From Salinilacustrithrix flava (GTDB lineage: Bacteria > Actinomycetota > Acidimicrobiia > Acidimicrobiales > Salinilacustritrichaceae), in the NCBI RefSeq assembly GCF_041228405.1, contig NZ_CP133888.1, forward strand, positions 434,001-498,000: 64,000 nt of DNA, given 5' to 3'. Under the pieces are notes generated by a model. The model was not told the origin of the DNA. It saw only the letters and a list, made by a program, of their open reading frames with translations, and did no database searches. The translations under genes were made by a program, and so were the position numbers. Each line of letters starts with the position of its first letter. The stretch's first letter is position 1. This document shows positions 1 through 12,179 of this stretch, piece by piece.

Positions 1-470
1 GGTGGCTCCAGCTCCGAGAACGCCTTCTCCAGGGCGTTCTGCAGCTCGCCGGCTCGGCCCCGCTCGTCGGTCTGGGTGACCGCCCGGACCTCGGCGACGA
101 ACCGGTCCCGCTCCCCCTCCAGCTCGGCGATCGCCGCTCGCTGGCCGGCCGCCAACCGCTCGCTCAGGTCCGGTTCACCGGGCATGACCATCGGCTTCTG
201 TGCCACCAGCGCCTCCACGAGGCGGTCGTACCCGTCGGCCAGCGCCGCGGCGCGGGTGAGGTCGTCCTCGGTCCGGCCGAGCGCCGCGAGCGCGTCGTTG
301 GCGACCTGGATGAGCTCGTTCTCCCGCTGGAGCAGGTCGGCGCACACCGCCACCTCCTCCGCGGCGACCGGCTCCTCCTCGTCCGCGCCGCAACCGGCGA
401 GGACCGACGCCAGGACGAGGGTCCCGGCCACGGCTGCCCCCTTCCCGAGCAGGGCGCGGCTCCGGCACAT
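1..470 (-). CDS. Putative lipoprotein, 3' end beyond the left edge
   Basis: At least 156 codons are visible, read leftwards from ATG 470, and no stop codon is reached. The N-terminus has basic residues, a hydrophobic stretch and a lipobox (LAGC, Cys about residue 31), so it is probably lipid-anchored on the outer face of the membrane. The mature part is acidic and helical (EEVAVCADLLQRENEL...), with no domain I recognise. The ATG lies 7 bases after the acyltransferase stop, so the two probably share an mRNA. The frame is supported by a continuous typical composition and the signal peptide. The function is unknown. Confidence 0.7.
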   Translation of the reverse strand, partial: MCRSRALLGKGAAVAGTLVLASVLAGCGADEEEPVAAEEVAVCADLLQRENELIQVANDALAALGRTEDDLTRAAALADGYDRLVEALVAQKPMVMPGEPDLSERLAAGQRAAIAELEGERDRFVAEVRAVTQTDERGRAGELQNALEKAFSELEP

Positions 471-477
471 CCGACGC

Positions 478-1164
478 TCAGCTCGGCCAGTCATCGGGCG
501 GCTCCGTGGCCCGGGGTTCGAGCGGGGGGTCCCAGGCTCCGTCGCGCCACCGGCGCACCACGCGCCCGGGCACGCCGGCCACGACGCTGCGGTCGGGGAT
601 GTCGCCCCGCACCACGGAGCCGGCCGCCACGGTGACGTGCTCGCCGATGGTGGTGCCGGGGAGGATCACCACGCCGGCGCCGATCCAGGAGCCGCTGCCG
701 ATGGAGACCGGCGCCTCGTGGGGCCACTGGCGGGCAATGGGGACCTCGACGTCGTCGTAGGCGTGGTTGTGGTCGGTGACGTAGAGGTCGGGCGCGATGG
801 TGACGTCGTCGCCGATGGTGATGCCGATCCGCCCGACGAGCGACCCGCCCCGGCCGATGTTGCAGCGGTCCCCGATCCGGATCACCGGCGGCGCACTGCG
901 GTCGAGGTCCTCGTTCCACATGCCCACCGACATCGACACGTGCGGGCCGACGAGGGTGTAGGCGCCGATCTCGATCCAGTGCTCGTTGAACAGCTGGCCG
1001 GGCGGGAACGCCAGCATCGACCGCTCCCCCAGCGAGCGGAACCGGCGGCCGTGGGCGTCGTCGGGCGAGGTGGCGCCGACCGCACAGATCCACTCCCAGC
1101 TGCGCTGGATGGCCCCGGCGGCGAGGTTGCGCACCCGTGGCGACAGCGAGTCCGGCTGGAACAC
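478..1164 (-). CDS. Left-handed beta-helix (hexapeptide repeat) acyltransferase
   Basis: About 228 residues. The C-terminal two thirds carry hexapeptide repeats of the LbH/maltose-acetyltransferase type (for example IGDRCNIGRGG, IGDDVTIAPDL, IGSGSWIGAGVVILPGTTIG) and the motif VTDHNHAYDD with a candidate catalytic His. The N-terminal region (RSWEWICAVGAT, RFRSLGERSMLAFPPG) resembles an actinobacterial acetyltransferase subfamily. It probably transfers an acetyl or similar group to a sugar or small hydroxyl acceptor; the acceptor is not evident. GTG 1164 is chosen because TAGCGT lies 7 bases upstream, as for a leaderless mRNA; GTG 1188 is the alternative. It diverges from the helicase and runs into the lipoprotein gene. 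Confidence 0.8.
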   Translation of the reverse strand: MFQPDSLSPRVRNLAAGAIQRSWEWICAVGATSPDDAHGRRFRSLGERSMLAFPPGQLFNEHWIEIGAYTLVGPHVSMSVGMWNEDLDRSAPPVIRIGDRCNIGRGGSLVGRIGITIGDDVTIAPDLYVTDHNHAYDDVEVPIARQWPHEAPVSIGSGSWIGAGVVILPGTTIGEHVTVAAGSVVRGDIPDRSVVAGVPGRVVRRWRDGAWDPPLEPRATEPPDDWPS

Positions 1165-1195
1165 GGTCGAGACGCTAGCCAGCCACACTGGGCGG
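1165..1195. promoter_or_regulatory. Short divergent promoter region
   Basis: Only 31 bp separate the two start codons. On the minus strand TAGCGT (1177-1172) is 7 bases before GTG 1164. On the plus strand CACACT (1184-1189) is 6 bases before GTG 1196. Both fit the leaderless -10 pattern seen elsewhere in the window. No -35 motif was identified. Confidence 0.45.
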
Positions 1196-3817
1196 GTGGC
1201 CCGCCGACTCGTCGACTTCCTCCCCCGCCCCACCGGCGGTGAGCCCGACCCCGACGCCATCATCGAGGCGTTCACCGACTGGGCGATCGAGCGGGGCCTC
1301 GAGCTCTACCCCCACCAGGAGGAGGCGATCCTCGAGCTGCTGTCCGGCTCGAACGTCATCCTCGCCACGCCGACCGGGTCGGGGAAGTCGCTCGTCGCCC
1401 TGGCCGCGCACGCCAAGTCCGTCGCCGGCGGCGGGCGGTCCTGGTACACGGCCCCGGTCAAGGCCCTGGTGTCGGAGAAGTTCTTCGACCTGTGCGAGCA
1501 GCTCGGCCCGGAGAACGTCGGCCTGCTCACCGGCGACTCCTCGGTCAACGCCGACGCGCCGGTGATCTGCTGCACCACCGAGATCCTCGCCCACGTCGCG
1601 CTGAAGGACGGCGTGGAGGCCGACGCCGAGACGGTCGTGCTCGACGAGTTCCACTTCTACGGCGACCCGGACCGGGGCTGGGCGTGGCAGGTGCCGCTGC
1701 TCGAGCTGCCCCAGTCCTCGTTCCTGCTGCTGTCGGCCACCCTCGGCGACGTGCGGTTCTTCCGCGAGGACCTCACCCGCCGCACCGGCCGTCCCACCGC
1801 CCTGGTCGACGACGCGGTGCGCCCGGTGCCGCTGCACTTCGAGTACCGGCGCACCCTGCTGCACCACACGATCGAGGAGCTGCTGGCCAAGGACGCGGCG
1901 CCGCTCTACCTCGTCAACTTCTCCCAGAAGGACGCCGTCGCCCAGGCCACCGCGATGGCCAGCGTCACCAAGCTCGACGATGAGGCGAAGGAGATCGTCA
2001 CCGCCGAGCTCACCAAGGCCAAGCTGCCCGCCGGCTTCGGGCGCGACCTGGCGCGCCTGCTGCGCCAGGGCGTCGGCGTGCACCACGCCGGCATGCTCCC
2101 CCGCTACCGGCGCCTGGTCGAGCGCCTCACACAGATGGGCGTGCTCAAGGTCATATCCGGCACGGACACCCTCGGCGTCGGGGTGAACCTGCCGATCCGC
2201 ACCGTCGTGCTCACCCGCCTCTACAAGTACGACGGCACCGACACGCGGCTGCTCACGGCGCGCGAGTTCCACCAGATCGCCGGGCGGGCGGGCCGGGCCG
2301 GGTACGACACGGCGGGCCTGGTCATCGCGCTGGCGCCGGAGCACGTGTCCGAGAACGAGGTCGCCCAGGCCAAGGCCGCCGACGACCCCAAGAAGAAGAA
2401 GAAGCTGAAGAAGTCCCAGCCGCCGAAGGGCTTCGTCCACTACGACGAGGAGACCTTCACCAAGCTGCAGGAGGCCAAGCCCGAGCCGCTCGAGTCCTCG
2501 TTCCGGATGACCCCGGGGATGCTGATGCAGCTGCTCGACCGCCCGGGCGATGCCTGGGCCCACGGCCGCTCGCTGCTCCTCGACAGCCACGAGCCGCGGT
2601 CCCGTCAGCGCCGCCACGTGCGCTCCACCATCGGGCTGTACAAGGCCCTGCGCACCGCCGGCGTCGTCCGCCTCCTCGACGAGCCGGACAAGTACGGCCG
2701 CTTCGTCGAGGTCGACCACGAGCTGCAGGACGACTTCGCCCTCAACCAGCTGCTCGCCCCGTTCCTGCTCCACGCCGTGCCGCTGCTCGACCGGGACGAC
2801 GAGGGCTACCCCTTCGCCGTGCTCGCGCTGGTCGAGGCCGTGGTGGACAACCCGTTCCCGATCCTCATGGCCCAGAAGGACAAGCTCAAGGACGAGGCCA
2901 TGGCGGAGATGAAGGCCGCCGGCGTCGAGTACGAGCAGCGCATCGAGGAGCTGGACAAGATCCAGTACCCGCAGCCGATGCGGGAGCAGATCTACGACGT
3001 GTTCGACATCTGGCGGGTGGCCAACCCGTGGATCGGCGACCGCAACATCGCCCCCAAGGGCGTCGTGCGCGACCTGTGGGACCGGGCCATGGACTTCCCC
3101 GCCTTCGTGCGCCACTACGGCATCAAGCGCTCCGAGGGTCTGCTGCTGCGCTACCTGTCCGACGTCTACAAGACGATGCTGCGCACCGTGCCCGACGAGG
3201 CCAAGACCCCCGAGGTGATCGAGCTCCAGGACTGGCTCGGCGCGGTCATCCGGGCCACCGACTCCTCGCTGCTCGACGAGTGGACCGCGATGCTCGCCGG
3301 CGGGGACGCCGACCCGGCATCGCTCGCCCGCGAGGTGGCCGAGGACCCCGGCGTCCCCGACGTCACGACCGATCGGCACGCCTTCCGGGCGCTGGTCCGG
3401 ACCCGCATCTTCCGCTGGGTGCAGTACGCCGCCACCGGCCAGTGGACGGCGTGGTCCGAGGACCTCACCGAGGTCGGCGACCGGGGCTGGAACGAGCGCA
3501 AGCTGCTCGAGCAGTTCGAGCCATACCTCGAGGCCTACGGCGACGACGCCCCCCAACCCGACCCGGATGCCCCCACCGCCCGCCCCGGCGAGGAGCGCCC
3601 GGCCGTCGTCCCCCGACCTCGCATCGCCATCGACGGCGACGCCCGCGGCCCGGCCCGCTTCGTCGTCGCCGACGAGGGCGACACCTGGGAGATCGAGCAG
3701 ATCCTCGTCGACCCCGAGGGCCACGACGAGTGGTACCTGGCGGTCACGATCGACCTCCCCGCCTCCGCCGAGCAGGCCGACGTCGTCGCCCACCTGGACG
3801 GCCTCCGCCGCCGATAG
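1196..3817 (+). CDS. DEAD/DEAH-box helicase with DUF3516 C-terminal domain
   Basis: 873 residues from GTG 1196; the upstream in-frame extension overlaps the divergent gene and is not needed. Superfamily 2 motifs are clear: Walker A ATPTGSGKS (57-65), motif II DEFH (150-153), motif III SATLG and motif VI QIAGRAGRAG, in a Ski2-like arrangement. A lysine-rich insert (DPKKKKKLKK) follows, then a long helical C-terminal region matching the actinobacterial DUF3516 type, ending in an acidic/basic tail. It probably unwinds RNA or structured nucleic acid using ATP; the substrate is unknown. The start context CACACT-GGGCGG-GTG suggests a leaderless transcript. Confidence 0.88.
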   Translation: MARRLVDFLPRPTGGEPDPDAIIEAFTDWAIERGLELYPHQEEAILELLSGSNVILATPTGSGKSLVALAAHAKSVAGGGRSWYTAPVKALVSEKFFDLCEQLGPENVGLLTGDSSVNADAPVICCTTEILAHVALKDGVEADAETVVLDEFHFYGDPDRGWAWQVPLLELPQSSFLLLSATLGDVRFFREDLTRRTGRPTALVDDAVRPVPLHFEYRRTLLHHTIEELLAKDAAPLYLVNFSQKDAVAQATAMASVTKLDDEAKEIVTAELTKAKLPAGFGRDLARLLRQGVGVHHAGMLPRYRRLVERLTQMGVLKVISGTDTLGVGVNLPIRTVVLTRLYKYDGTDTRLLTAREFHQIAGRAGRAGYDTAGLVIALAPEHVSENEVAQAKAADDPKKKKKLKKSQPPKGFVHYDEETFTKLQEAKPEPLESSFRMTPGMLMQLLDRPGDAWAHGRSLLLDSHEPRSRQRRHVRSTIGLYKALRTAGVVRLLDEPDKYGRFVEVDHELQDDFALNQLLAPFLLHAVPLLDRDDEGYPFAVLALVEAVVDNPFPILMAQKDKLKDEAMAEMKAAGVEYEQRIEELDKIQYPQPMREQIYDVFDIWRVANPWIGDRNIAPKGVVRDLWDRAMDFPAFVRHYGIKRSEGLLLRYLSDVYKTMLRTVPDEAKTPEVIELQDWLGAVIRATDSSLLDEWTAMLAGGDADPASLAREVAEDPGVPDVTTDRHAFRALVRTRIFRWVQYAATGQWTAWSEDLTEVGDRGWNERKLLEQFEPYLEAYGDDAPQPDPDAPTARPGEERPAVVPRPRIAIDGDARGPARFVVADEGDTWEIEQILVDPEGHDEWYLAVTIDLPASAEQADVVAHLDGLRRR

Positions 3818-3882
3818 GGAAAATCTCGTCGATCCGTCCCACCAGTGGTGACCCACGCACGACTTTTCGGTAGGGAGAGAGC

Positions 3883-4338
3883 GTGGCTCGCCTGCTGATC
3901 GTCCACCACACGCCGTCGCCGTCGTTGCACACGATGCTCGGAGCGGTGCGCGACGGCGCGGGCGCCGACGGCCTGGAGGACGTCGAGGTGGTCACCGCTG
4001 CGGCGCTGTCGTGCACGGCGGCCGACGCCCTCGCCGCCGACGGCTACGTGCTGCTCACGCCGGCCAACCTCGGGACGATGGCCGGGGCGCTGAAGCACTT
4101 CTTCGACACGATCTACTACCCGTGCCTGGAGGAGACCCAGGGTCGCCCGTTCGGCGTCGCGGTCCACGGCAACAGCGACGTCGACGGCGCGCTGCGCGAC
4201 ATCGCCAAGATCACCACCGGGCTGGGTTGGACCCAGGCGACCGACCACGTACGGGTGCTCGACGCGCCCGACGCCGAGGCGCGGGATGCGTGCTGGAACC
4301 TCGGGGCGACCGTGGCCGCCACGGTGCTCGAGGGCTGA
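3883..4338 (+). CDS. Flavodoxin-like / NADPH-dependent FMN reductase family protein
   Basis: 151 residues. The start LLIVHHTPSPSLHTML is the phosphate-binding loop of a flavodoxin fold, and LLTPANLGTMAGALKHFFDTIYY is the FMN-ring loop typical of NADPH-dependent FMN reductases and WrbA-like proteins. It is probably a small cytoplasmic flavoprotein oxidoreductase; the electron acceptor cannot be told. GTG 3883 follows a purine-rich ribosome binding site (GGGAGAG). It lies 65 bp after the helicase on the same strand and converges with the lipoprotein gene. Confidence 0.75.
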   Translation: MARLLIVHHTPSPSLHTMLGAVRDGAGADGLEDVEVVTAAALSCTAADALAADGYVLLTPANLGTMAGALKHFFDTIYYPCLEETQGRPFGVAVHGNSDVDGALRDIAKITTGLGWTQATDHVRVLDAPDAEARDACWNLGATVAATVLEG

Positions 4339-4377
4339 CCGCGGCCGCGACACCAGCACTGCCAGTTCGAGGAGGGG

Positions 4378-4659
4378 TCAGCCGGCGGTGGTGCTGGTGG
4401 TGTCGTCGGCCTCGCTGGCCGAGCCGGTGTCGCCTGCCTCGGTCTCGGTCTCGGTCTCGGACTCGACGCCGGAGGCCGAACCGCTCCCGGAGCCGGACCC
4501 GGACCCGGACCCGGAGCCGGACCCGGAGCCATCGGTCTCGCCGATCTCACGCACGTCGGCGCCGTCGTCGTCGCCGCAGGCGCTGAGGCCGGCGGCACCG
4601 CCGAGGGCGAGGGCGAGGGCCAGGGCGAGCGAGGACGTGCGGCGGAGGGCGGAGCGCAT
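4378..4659 (-). CDS. Small lipoprotein with Gly-Ser repeat linker
   Basis: 93 residues from ATG 4659. A signal peptide with lipobox LSAC is followed by a short acidic segment (DDDGADVREIGE), about ten Gly-Ser units (hexanucleotide repeats near 4481-4530), then a Glu/Thr-rich acidic tail. It is probably a membrane-anchored, extracytoplasmic, disordered protein. TAACGT lies exactly 6 bases before ATG 4659, favouring this start over GTG 4665. The hexanucleotide tract could vary by slippage. The function is unknown. Confidence 0.6.
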   Translation of the reverse strand: MRSALRRTSSLALALALALGGAAGLSACGDDDGADVREIGETDGSGSGSGSGSGSGSGSGSASGVESETETETEAGDTGSASEADDTTSTTAG

Positions 4660-4665
4660 GGCCAC

Positions 4666-4683
4666 ACGTTAAGGATTCCTAAC
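4666..4683. promoter_or_regulatory. -10 element and small palindrome upstream of the lipoprotein gene
   Basis: The minus strand carries TAACGT (4671-4666). The overlapping plus-strand sequence GTTA(A)GGATTCCTAAC is a palindrome with one bulged base. It is AT-rich compared with its surroundings and could bind a regulator; none is identified. Confidence 0.35.
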
Positions 4684-4741
4684 GGCGTGAGGCAAGCACC
4701 GCCCCAGGGGGACCGGTTTCGGTCGGACCCGGCCGGCTCGC

Positions 4742-4825
4742 TAGCGTGGTCCCGCTGCTCTCTGGGCCAACGGCGTCCCATGTTGCAGAGCCTGAACCCC
4801 AGTTCGACTCTCCACGGGACTCCAC
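4742..4825 (+). promoter_or_regulatory. Promoter and leader of gltBD
   Basis: TAGCGT at 4742-4747 is a good -10 hexamer. A transcript starting near 4755 would have a leader of about 70 bases before ATG 4826, unlike the leaderless genes around it. No riboswitch fold or attenuator was recognised in the leader. Confidence 0.4.
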
Positions 4826-9382
<4,557 letters not shown>

Positions 9383-9387
9383 ACGAC

Positions 9388-10845
9388 ATGGCTGACATCA
9401 AGGGCTTCCTCAAGTACGAGCGCGAGCTCCCCTCCCGCCGCCCGGTGCCCGTGCGCCTGCGCGACTGGAAGGAGGTCTACGAGGAGTTCCCCGAGGACCA
9501 CCTGCAGAAGCAGGCGGCCCGGTGCATGGACTGCGGCATCCCGTTCTGCAACGACGGCTGCCCGCTCGGGAACCTCATCCCCGACTGGAACGACCTCGTC
9601 TACCGGGACCGCTGGCGCGACGCCATCGAGCGGCTGCACGCCACCAACAACTTCCCCGAGTTCACCGGCCGCCTGTGCCCGGCCCCGTGCGAGGGCGCGT
9701 GCGTGCTCGGCATCAACCAGGACCCGGTGACCATCAAGCAGGTCGAGGTCGAGATCATCGACCGGGCCTTCGAGGAAGGCTGGGTCACCCCGGTCCTGCC
9801 CTCGACCAAGACCGGCAAGAAGGTCGCCGTCGTCGGCTCCGGGCCCGCCGGCCTCGCCGCCGCCCAGCAGCTCACCCGGGCCGGCCACGACGTGGTCGTG
9901 TTCGAGCGGGCGGACCGCATCGGCGGCCTGCTCCGCTACGGCATCCCGGAGTTCAAGATGGAGAAGCGCCACATCGACCGGCGCCTCGACCAGATGGCGG
10001 CCGAGGGCACCGAGTTCCGCACCAACGCCAACGTCGGCGTCGACGTGCCGGTCGAGGACCTGCGCCGCGACTTCGACGCCATCGTCCTCGCCGGCGGCGC
10101 CACCCAGTGGCGCGACCTGCCCATCCCCGGGCGTGAGGGCGACGGCGTGCACCAGGCCATGGAGTACCTGCCGTGGGCCAACAAGGCCCAGCAGGGCGAC
10201 CTCGCCGTCGATGAGGTCCCCATCAACGCGGCGGGCAAGAACGTCGTGATCATCGGCGGCGGCGACACCGGCGCCGACTGCCTCGGCACCGCCCACCGCC
10301 AGGGCGCGGCCAGCGTCCACCAGTTCGAGATCATGCCCCGCCCGCCGGAGGAGCGTCCCGACGCCAACCCGTGGCCCACGTACCCGATGGTGTACAAGGT
10401 CACGTCCGCCCACGAGGAGGGCGGTGATCGCGTCTACAGCGTGAACACCGAGGAGTTCGTGCGCGACGGCGACGGCAACCTGGTCGGCCTGAAGGCACAC
10501 GAGGTCGAGATGGTCGACGGCCGGTTCCAGAAGGTGGAGGGCAGCGACTTCCAGCTCGAGTGCGAGCTCGTGCTGCTCGCCATGGGCTTCACCGGCCCCG
10601 AGTCCGGCGGCCTGCTCGACCACCTCGACGTCGACCGCGACGAACGCTCCAACGTCGCCCGCGACGCCGTCTACAAGACGAACCTCGACGACGTCTGGGT
10701 CTGCGGCGACATGGGCCGGGGCCAGAGCCTCATCGTGTGGGCCATCGCCGAGGGTCGGGCCTGCGCCGCCGCCGTCGACGAGGCGCTCATGGGCGAGACG
10801 GCCCTGCCCGTCCCGGTGGCACCCACCGACCGGCCCCTGGTGTGA
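9388..10845 (+). CDS. gltD: Glutamate synthase small subunit
   Basis: 485 residues from ATG 9388. It supplies electrons from NADPH to GltB. The N-terminus has the two 4Fe-4S cysteine clusters (CMDCGIPFCNDGC and CPAPCEGAC). It is followed by an FAD-binding GSGPAGLAAAQ motif near residue 150, a second Rossmann motif for NADPH (VIIGGGDTGADC), and a C-terminal VWVCGDMGRGQSL FAD segment. The upstream reading frame is a shadow of gltB. The 5-base spacing to gltB indicates co-translation. Confidence 0.96.
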   Translation: MADIKGFLKYERELPSRRPVPVRLRDWKEVYEEFPEDHLQKQAARCMDCGIPFCNDGCPLGNLIPDWNDLVYRDRWRDAIERLHATNNFPEFTGRLCPAPCEGACVLGINQDPVTIKQVEVEIIDRAFEEGWVTPVLPSTKTGKKVAVVGSGPAGLAAAQQLTRAGHDVVVFERADRIGGLLRYGIPEFKMEKRHIDRRLDQMAAEGTEFRTNANVGVDVPVEDLRRDFDAIVLAGGATQWRDLPIPGREGDGVHQAMEYLPWANKAQQGDLAVDEVPINAAGKNVVIIGGGDTGADCLGTAHRQGAASVHQFEIMPRPPEERPDANPWPTYPMVYKVTSAHEEGGDRVYSVNTEEFVRDGDGNLVGLKAHEVEMVDGRFQKVEGSDFQLECELVLLAMGFTGPESGGLLDHLDVDRDERSNVARDAVYKTNLDDVWVCGDMGRGQSLIVWAIAEGRACAAAVDEALMGETALPVPVAPTDRPLV

Positions 10846-10901
10846 GTGTCGGCCCCGCCGGTGCTTTGCCCCGCCCGGTCCTCGGCGACGAGACTGGGCG
10901 G

Positions 10902-11258
10902 GTGCAGCACGCCGACACGGCCGACGCAGTCCTGACCCCCCGCCCGGCGGCAGATGCCCCCGTCAGCCAGGACCAGGCGAACCGCACGTTCAGCACCTCG
11001 GTGCTCGTCTCCGCGGTGCGCTGCACGCTCGCCTACGTCGTGTTCCCGTGGCTCCTCCCGGCCTTCGGGCTGGCCAGCGGCGTGGGGCCGGCGCTCGGCC
11101 TCGTGATCGGACCGATCGCGATCGCGTTCAACGTCGCCAGCATCCGGCGGTTCCACGCCAGCGACCACCGGTGGAAGTGGCAGATCACCGTCCTCAACTG
11201 CGCGGTGATCGCCCTGCTGGTCGTGCTCTTCGTCCTGGACGTGCGCGCTCTGGGCTGA
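10902..11258 (+). CDS. Small conserved membrane protein
   Basis: 118 residues from GTG 10902. A polar N-terminal 35 residues (SQDQANRTFSTSVLVSAVRC) precede two or three hydrophobic helices (TLAYVVFPWLLPAFGLA, ALGLVIGPIAIAFNVASI, ITVLNCAVIALLVVLFVL). The spacing between the first two suggests a hairpin in the membrane. No family was recognised. GTG has the context GAGACT-GGGCGG-GTG, the same 9-base tail as the helicase start. The function is unknown. Confidence 0.6.
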   Translation: MQHADTADAVLTPRPAADAPVSQDQANRTFSTSVLVSAVRCTLAYVVFPWLLPAFGLASGVGPALGLVIGPIAIAFNVASIRRFHASDHRWKWQITVLNCAVIALLVVLFVLDVRALG

Positions 11259-11297
11259 CCGGGCCTCCCGCCACGCCGGATTTCTGCGCGTGACGGT

Positions 11298-11325
11298 GGT
11301 AACAGCTCAGACCCCTGGGTAGGGT
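11298..11325 (+). promoter_or_regulatory. SigB/SigF-type promoter upstream of the STAS pair
   Basis: GGTAA (11298-11302), 14 bp, then GGGTA (11317-11321) resembles the actinobacterial general-stress sigma consensus (GNNT/GGTTT, 14-16 bp, GGGTA). TAGGGT at 11320-11325 could also serve as a housekeeping -10. It precedes genes for anti-sigma-antagonist-like proteins. Confidence 0.4.
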
Positions 11326-11392
11326 CGATCCCGTCCGCCGTGACCCCCGCGGGCGCTCCTTGTCGGGCGGCGCATCCTCAGGGGGAATACTC

Positions 11393-11455
11393 ATGGCCCA
11401 CATCGATCCGGGCGACCCATCGACAGCTTCCGGCCGATCCGAGGCGACGCCATGA
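11393..11455 (+). CDS. 20-aa leader ORF coupled to the first STAS gene
   Basis: ATG 11393 follows a strong purine-rich ribosome binding site (AGGGGGAA, 11380-11387). The ORF ends in TGA overlapping the STAS start as ATGA. The peptide is MAHIDPGDPSTASGRSEATP. The arrangement suggests translational coupling or a leader role rather than a functional peptide. Confidence 0.4.
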   Translation: MAHIDPGDPSTASGRSEATP

Positions 11456-11820
11456 GCGTCGTGCGCGTCGAGCACGCCGACGGGGTCCGCGTCATCCACG
11501 TGGAGGGATGCGCGACCGACGACGACCTCCGCGAGGCCCTGTCGTCGCTGCGGGACCACGCCGGGCCGACGGTCCTGGACCTGGCCGAGCTGACGCTCGT
11601 GGGGCCGGGGGTGGCCGAGCTGGTCGCCGGCCTGGTCGACACCTGCGGCGCGGTCTGCGTCACGGCCCGCCGTCACACGGCTCGCGTCATCCTGCAGCGC
11701 AGCGGCATCGGGGACCTGTGCGTGATGTTCGCCAGCGTCGGCGACGCGCTCCAGGCCCTCCGGCTCGCCGAAGCGGGCTACGGCGCCGGGTGGAGCGGGC
11801 GCCTGGAGGCAGCCCGATGA
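11452..11820 (+). CDS. STAS-domain protein, anti-sigma antagonist-like
   Basis: 122 residues with the beta-alpha pattern of the SpoIIAA/RsbV STAS fold (VRVIHVEG, PTVLDLAELTLVGPGVAELVAGL, CVTARRHTARVILQRSGI). The segment where RsbV-type proteins carry DSSG, with the phosphorylated Ser, here reads VGPGV, so there is no phosphoacceptor. It may bind an anti-sigma factor without kinase control or have another partner. It overlaps the 20-aa ORF upstream and the second STAS gene downstream, both by ATGA. Confidence 0.65.
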   Translation: MSVVRVEHADGVRVIHVEGCATDDDLREALSSLRDHAGPTVLDLAELTLVGPGVAELVAGLVDTCGAVCVTARRHTARVILQRSGIGDLCVMFASVGDALQALRLAEAGYGAGWSGRLEAAR

Positions 11821-12179
11821 CGACGTGGCTGTTCGAACCGACGGTCGACGGCGGCGACGCCACCGACGCGCTCGAGATCACCCTGCGCTTCGAGGGAGAG
11901 GTCACCGTGTGCGCGCTGGACGGTCCGCTGTGCGCCTACACGGCCCCGGTGCTGGACGGGTGGCTCGAGCAGCTGTGGGCCAACGACCGGCATCGCGTCA
12001 TCGTCGACGCAACGGAGGTCGACGCCCTGAGCAGCGACGGCGTCGAGGTGATCACGGCGCACGCCGCGCGGCTCCGTGCCGCCGGCGGGCACCTGCAGGT
12101 CCGGTCACCGTCGTCGGCGGCCCGCCGCGTGCTGGAGCTCTGCCAGGCCGGCCACCTGGTGGAGGGCACCGATCGCTGA
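11817..12179 (+). CDS. STAS-domain protein with Asp at the phosphoacceptor position
   Basis: 120 residues. The STAS pattern is clearer here (EGEVTVCALDGPL, HRVIVDATEVDALSSDGVEVITAHAARL, GHLQVRSPSSAARRVLELCQAGHLV). The loop reads LSSDGV where SpoIIAA/RsbV have DSSG(L/V); by my alignment Asp replaces the phosphorylated Ser, mimicking the phosphorylated form. It is translationally coupled to the preceding STAS gene (ATGA at 11817-11820). It ends next to the convergent znuB stop. Confidence 0.75.
   Translation: MTTWLFEPTVDGGDATDALEITLRFEGEVTVCALDGPLCAYTAPVLDGWLEQLWANDRHRVIVDATEVDALSSDGVEVITAHAARLRAAGGHLQVRSPSSAARRVLELCQAGHLVEGTDR

Noticed and set aside
1175..3856. 893-aa open frame on the minus strand opposite the helicase
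   Set aside because: Low-complexity Gly/Val/Glu/Arg composition with no domain; it mirrors the codon bias of the helicase gene at high G+C.
4755..4825. tRNA-like or riboswitch-like element in the gltB leader (AGTTCGACTCTCC)
   Set aside because: The flanking bases do not pair into a T arm or acceptor stem, and no known riboswitch core is present.
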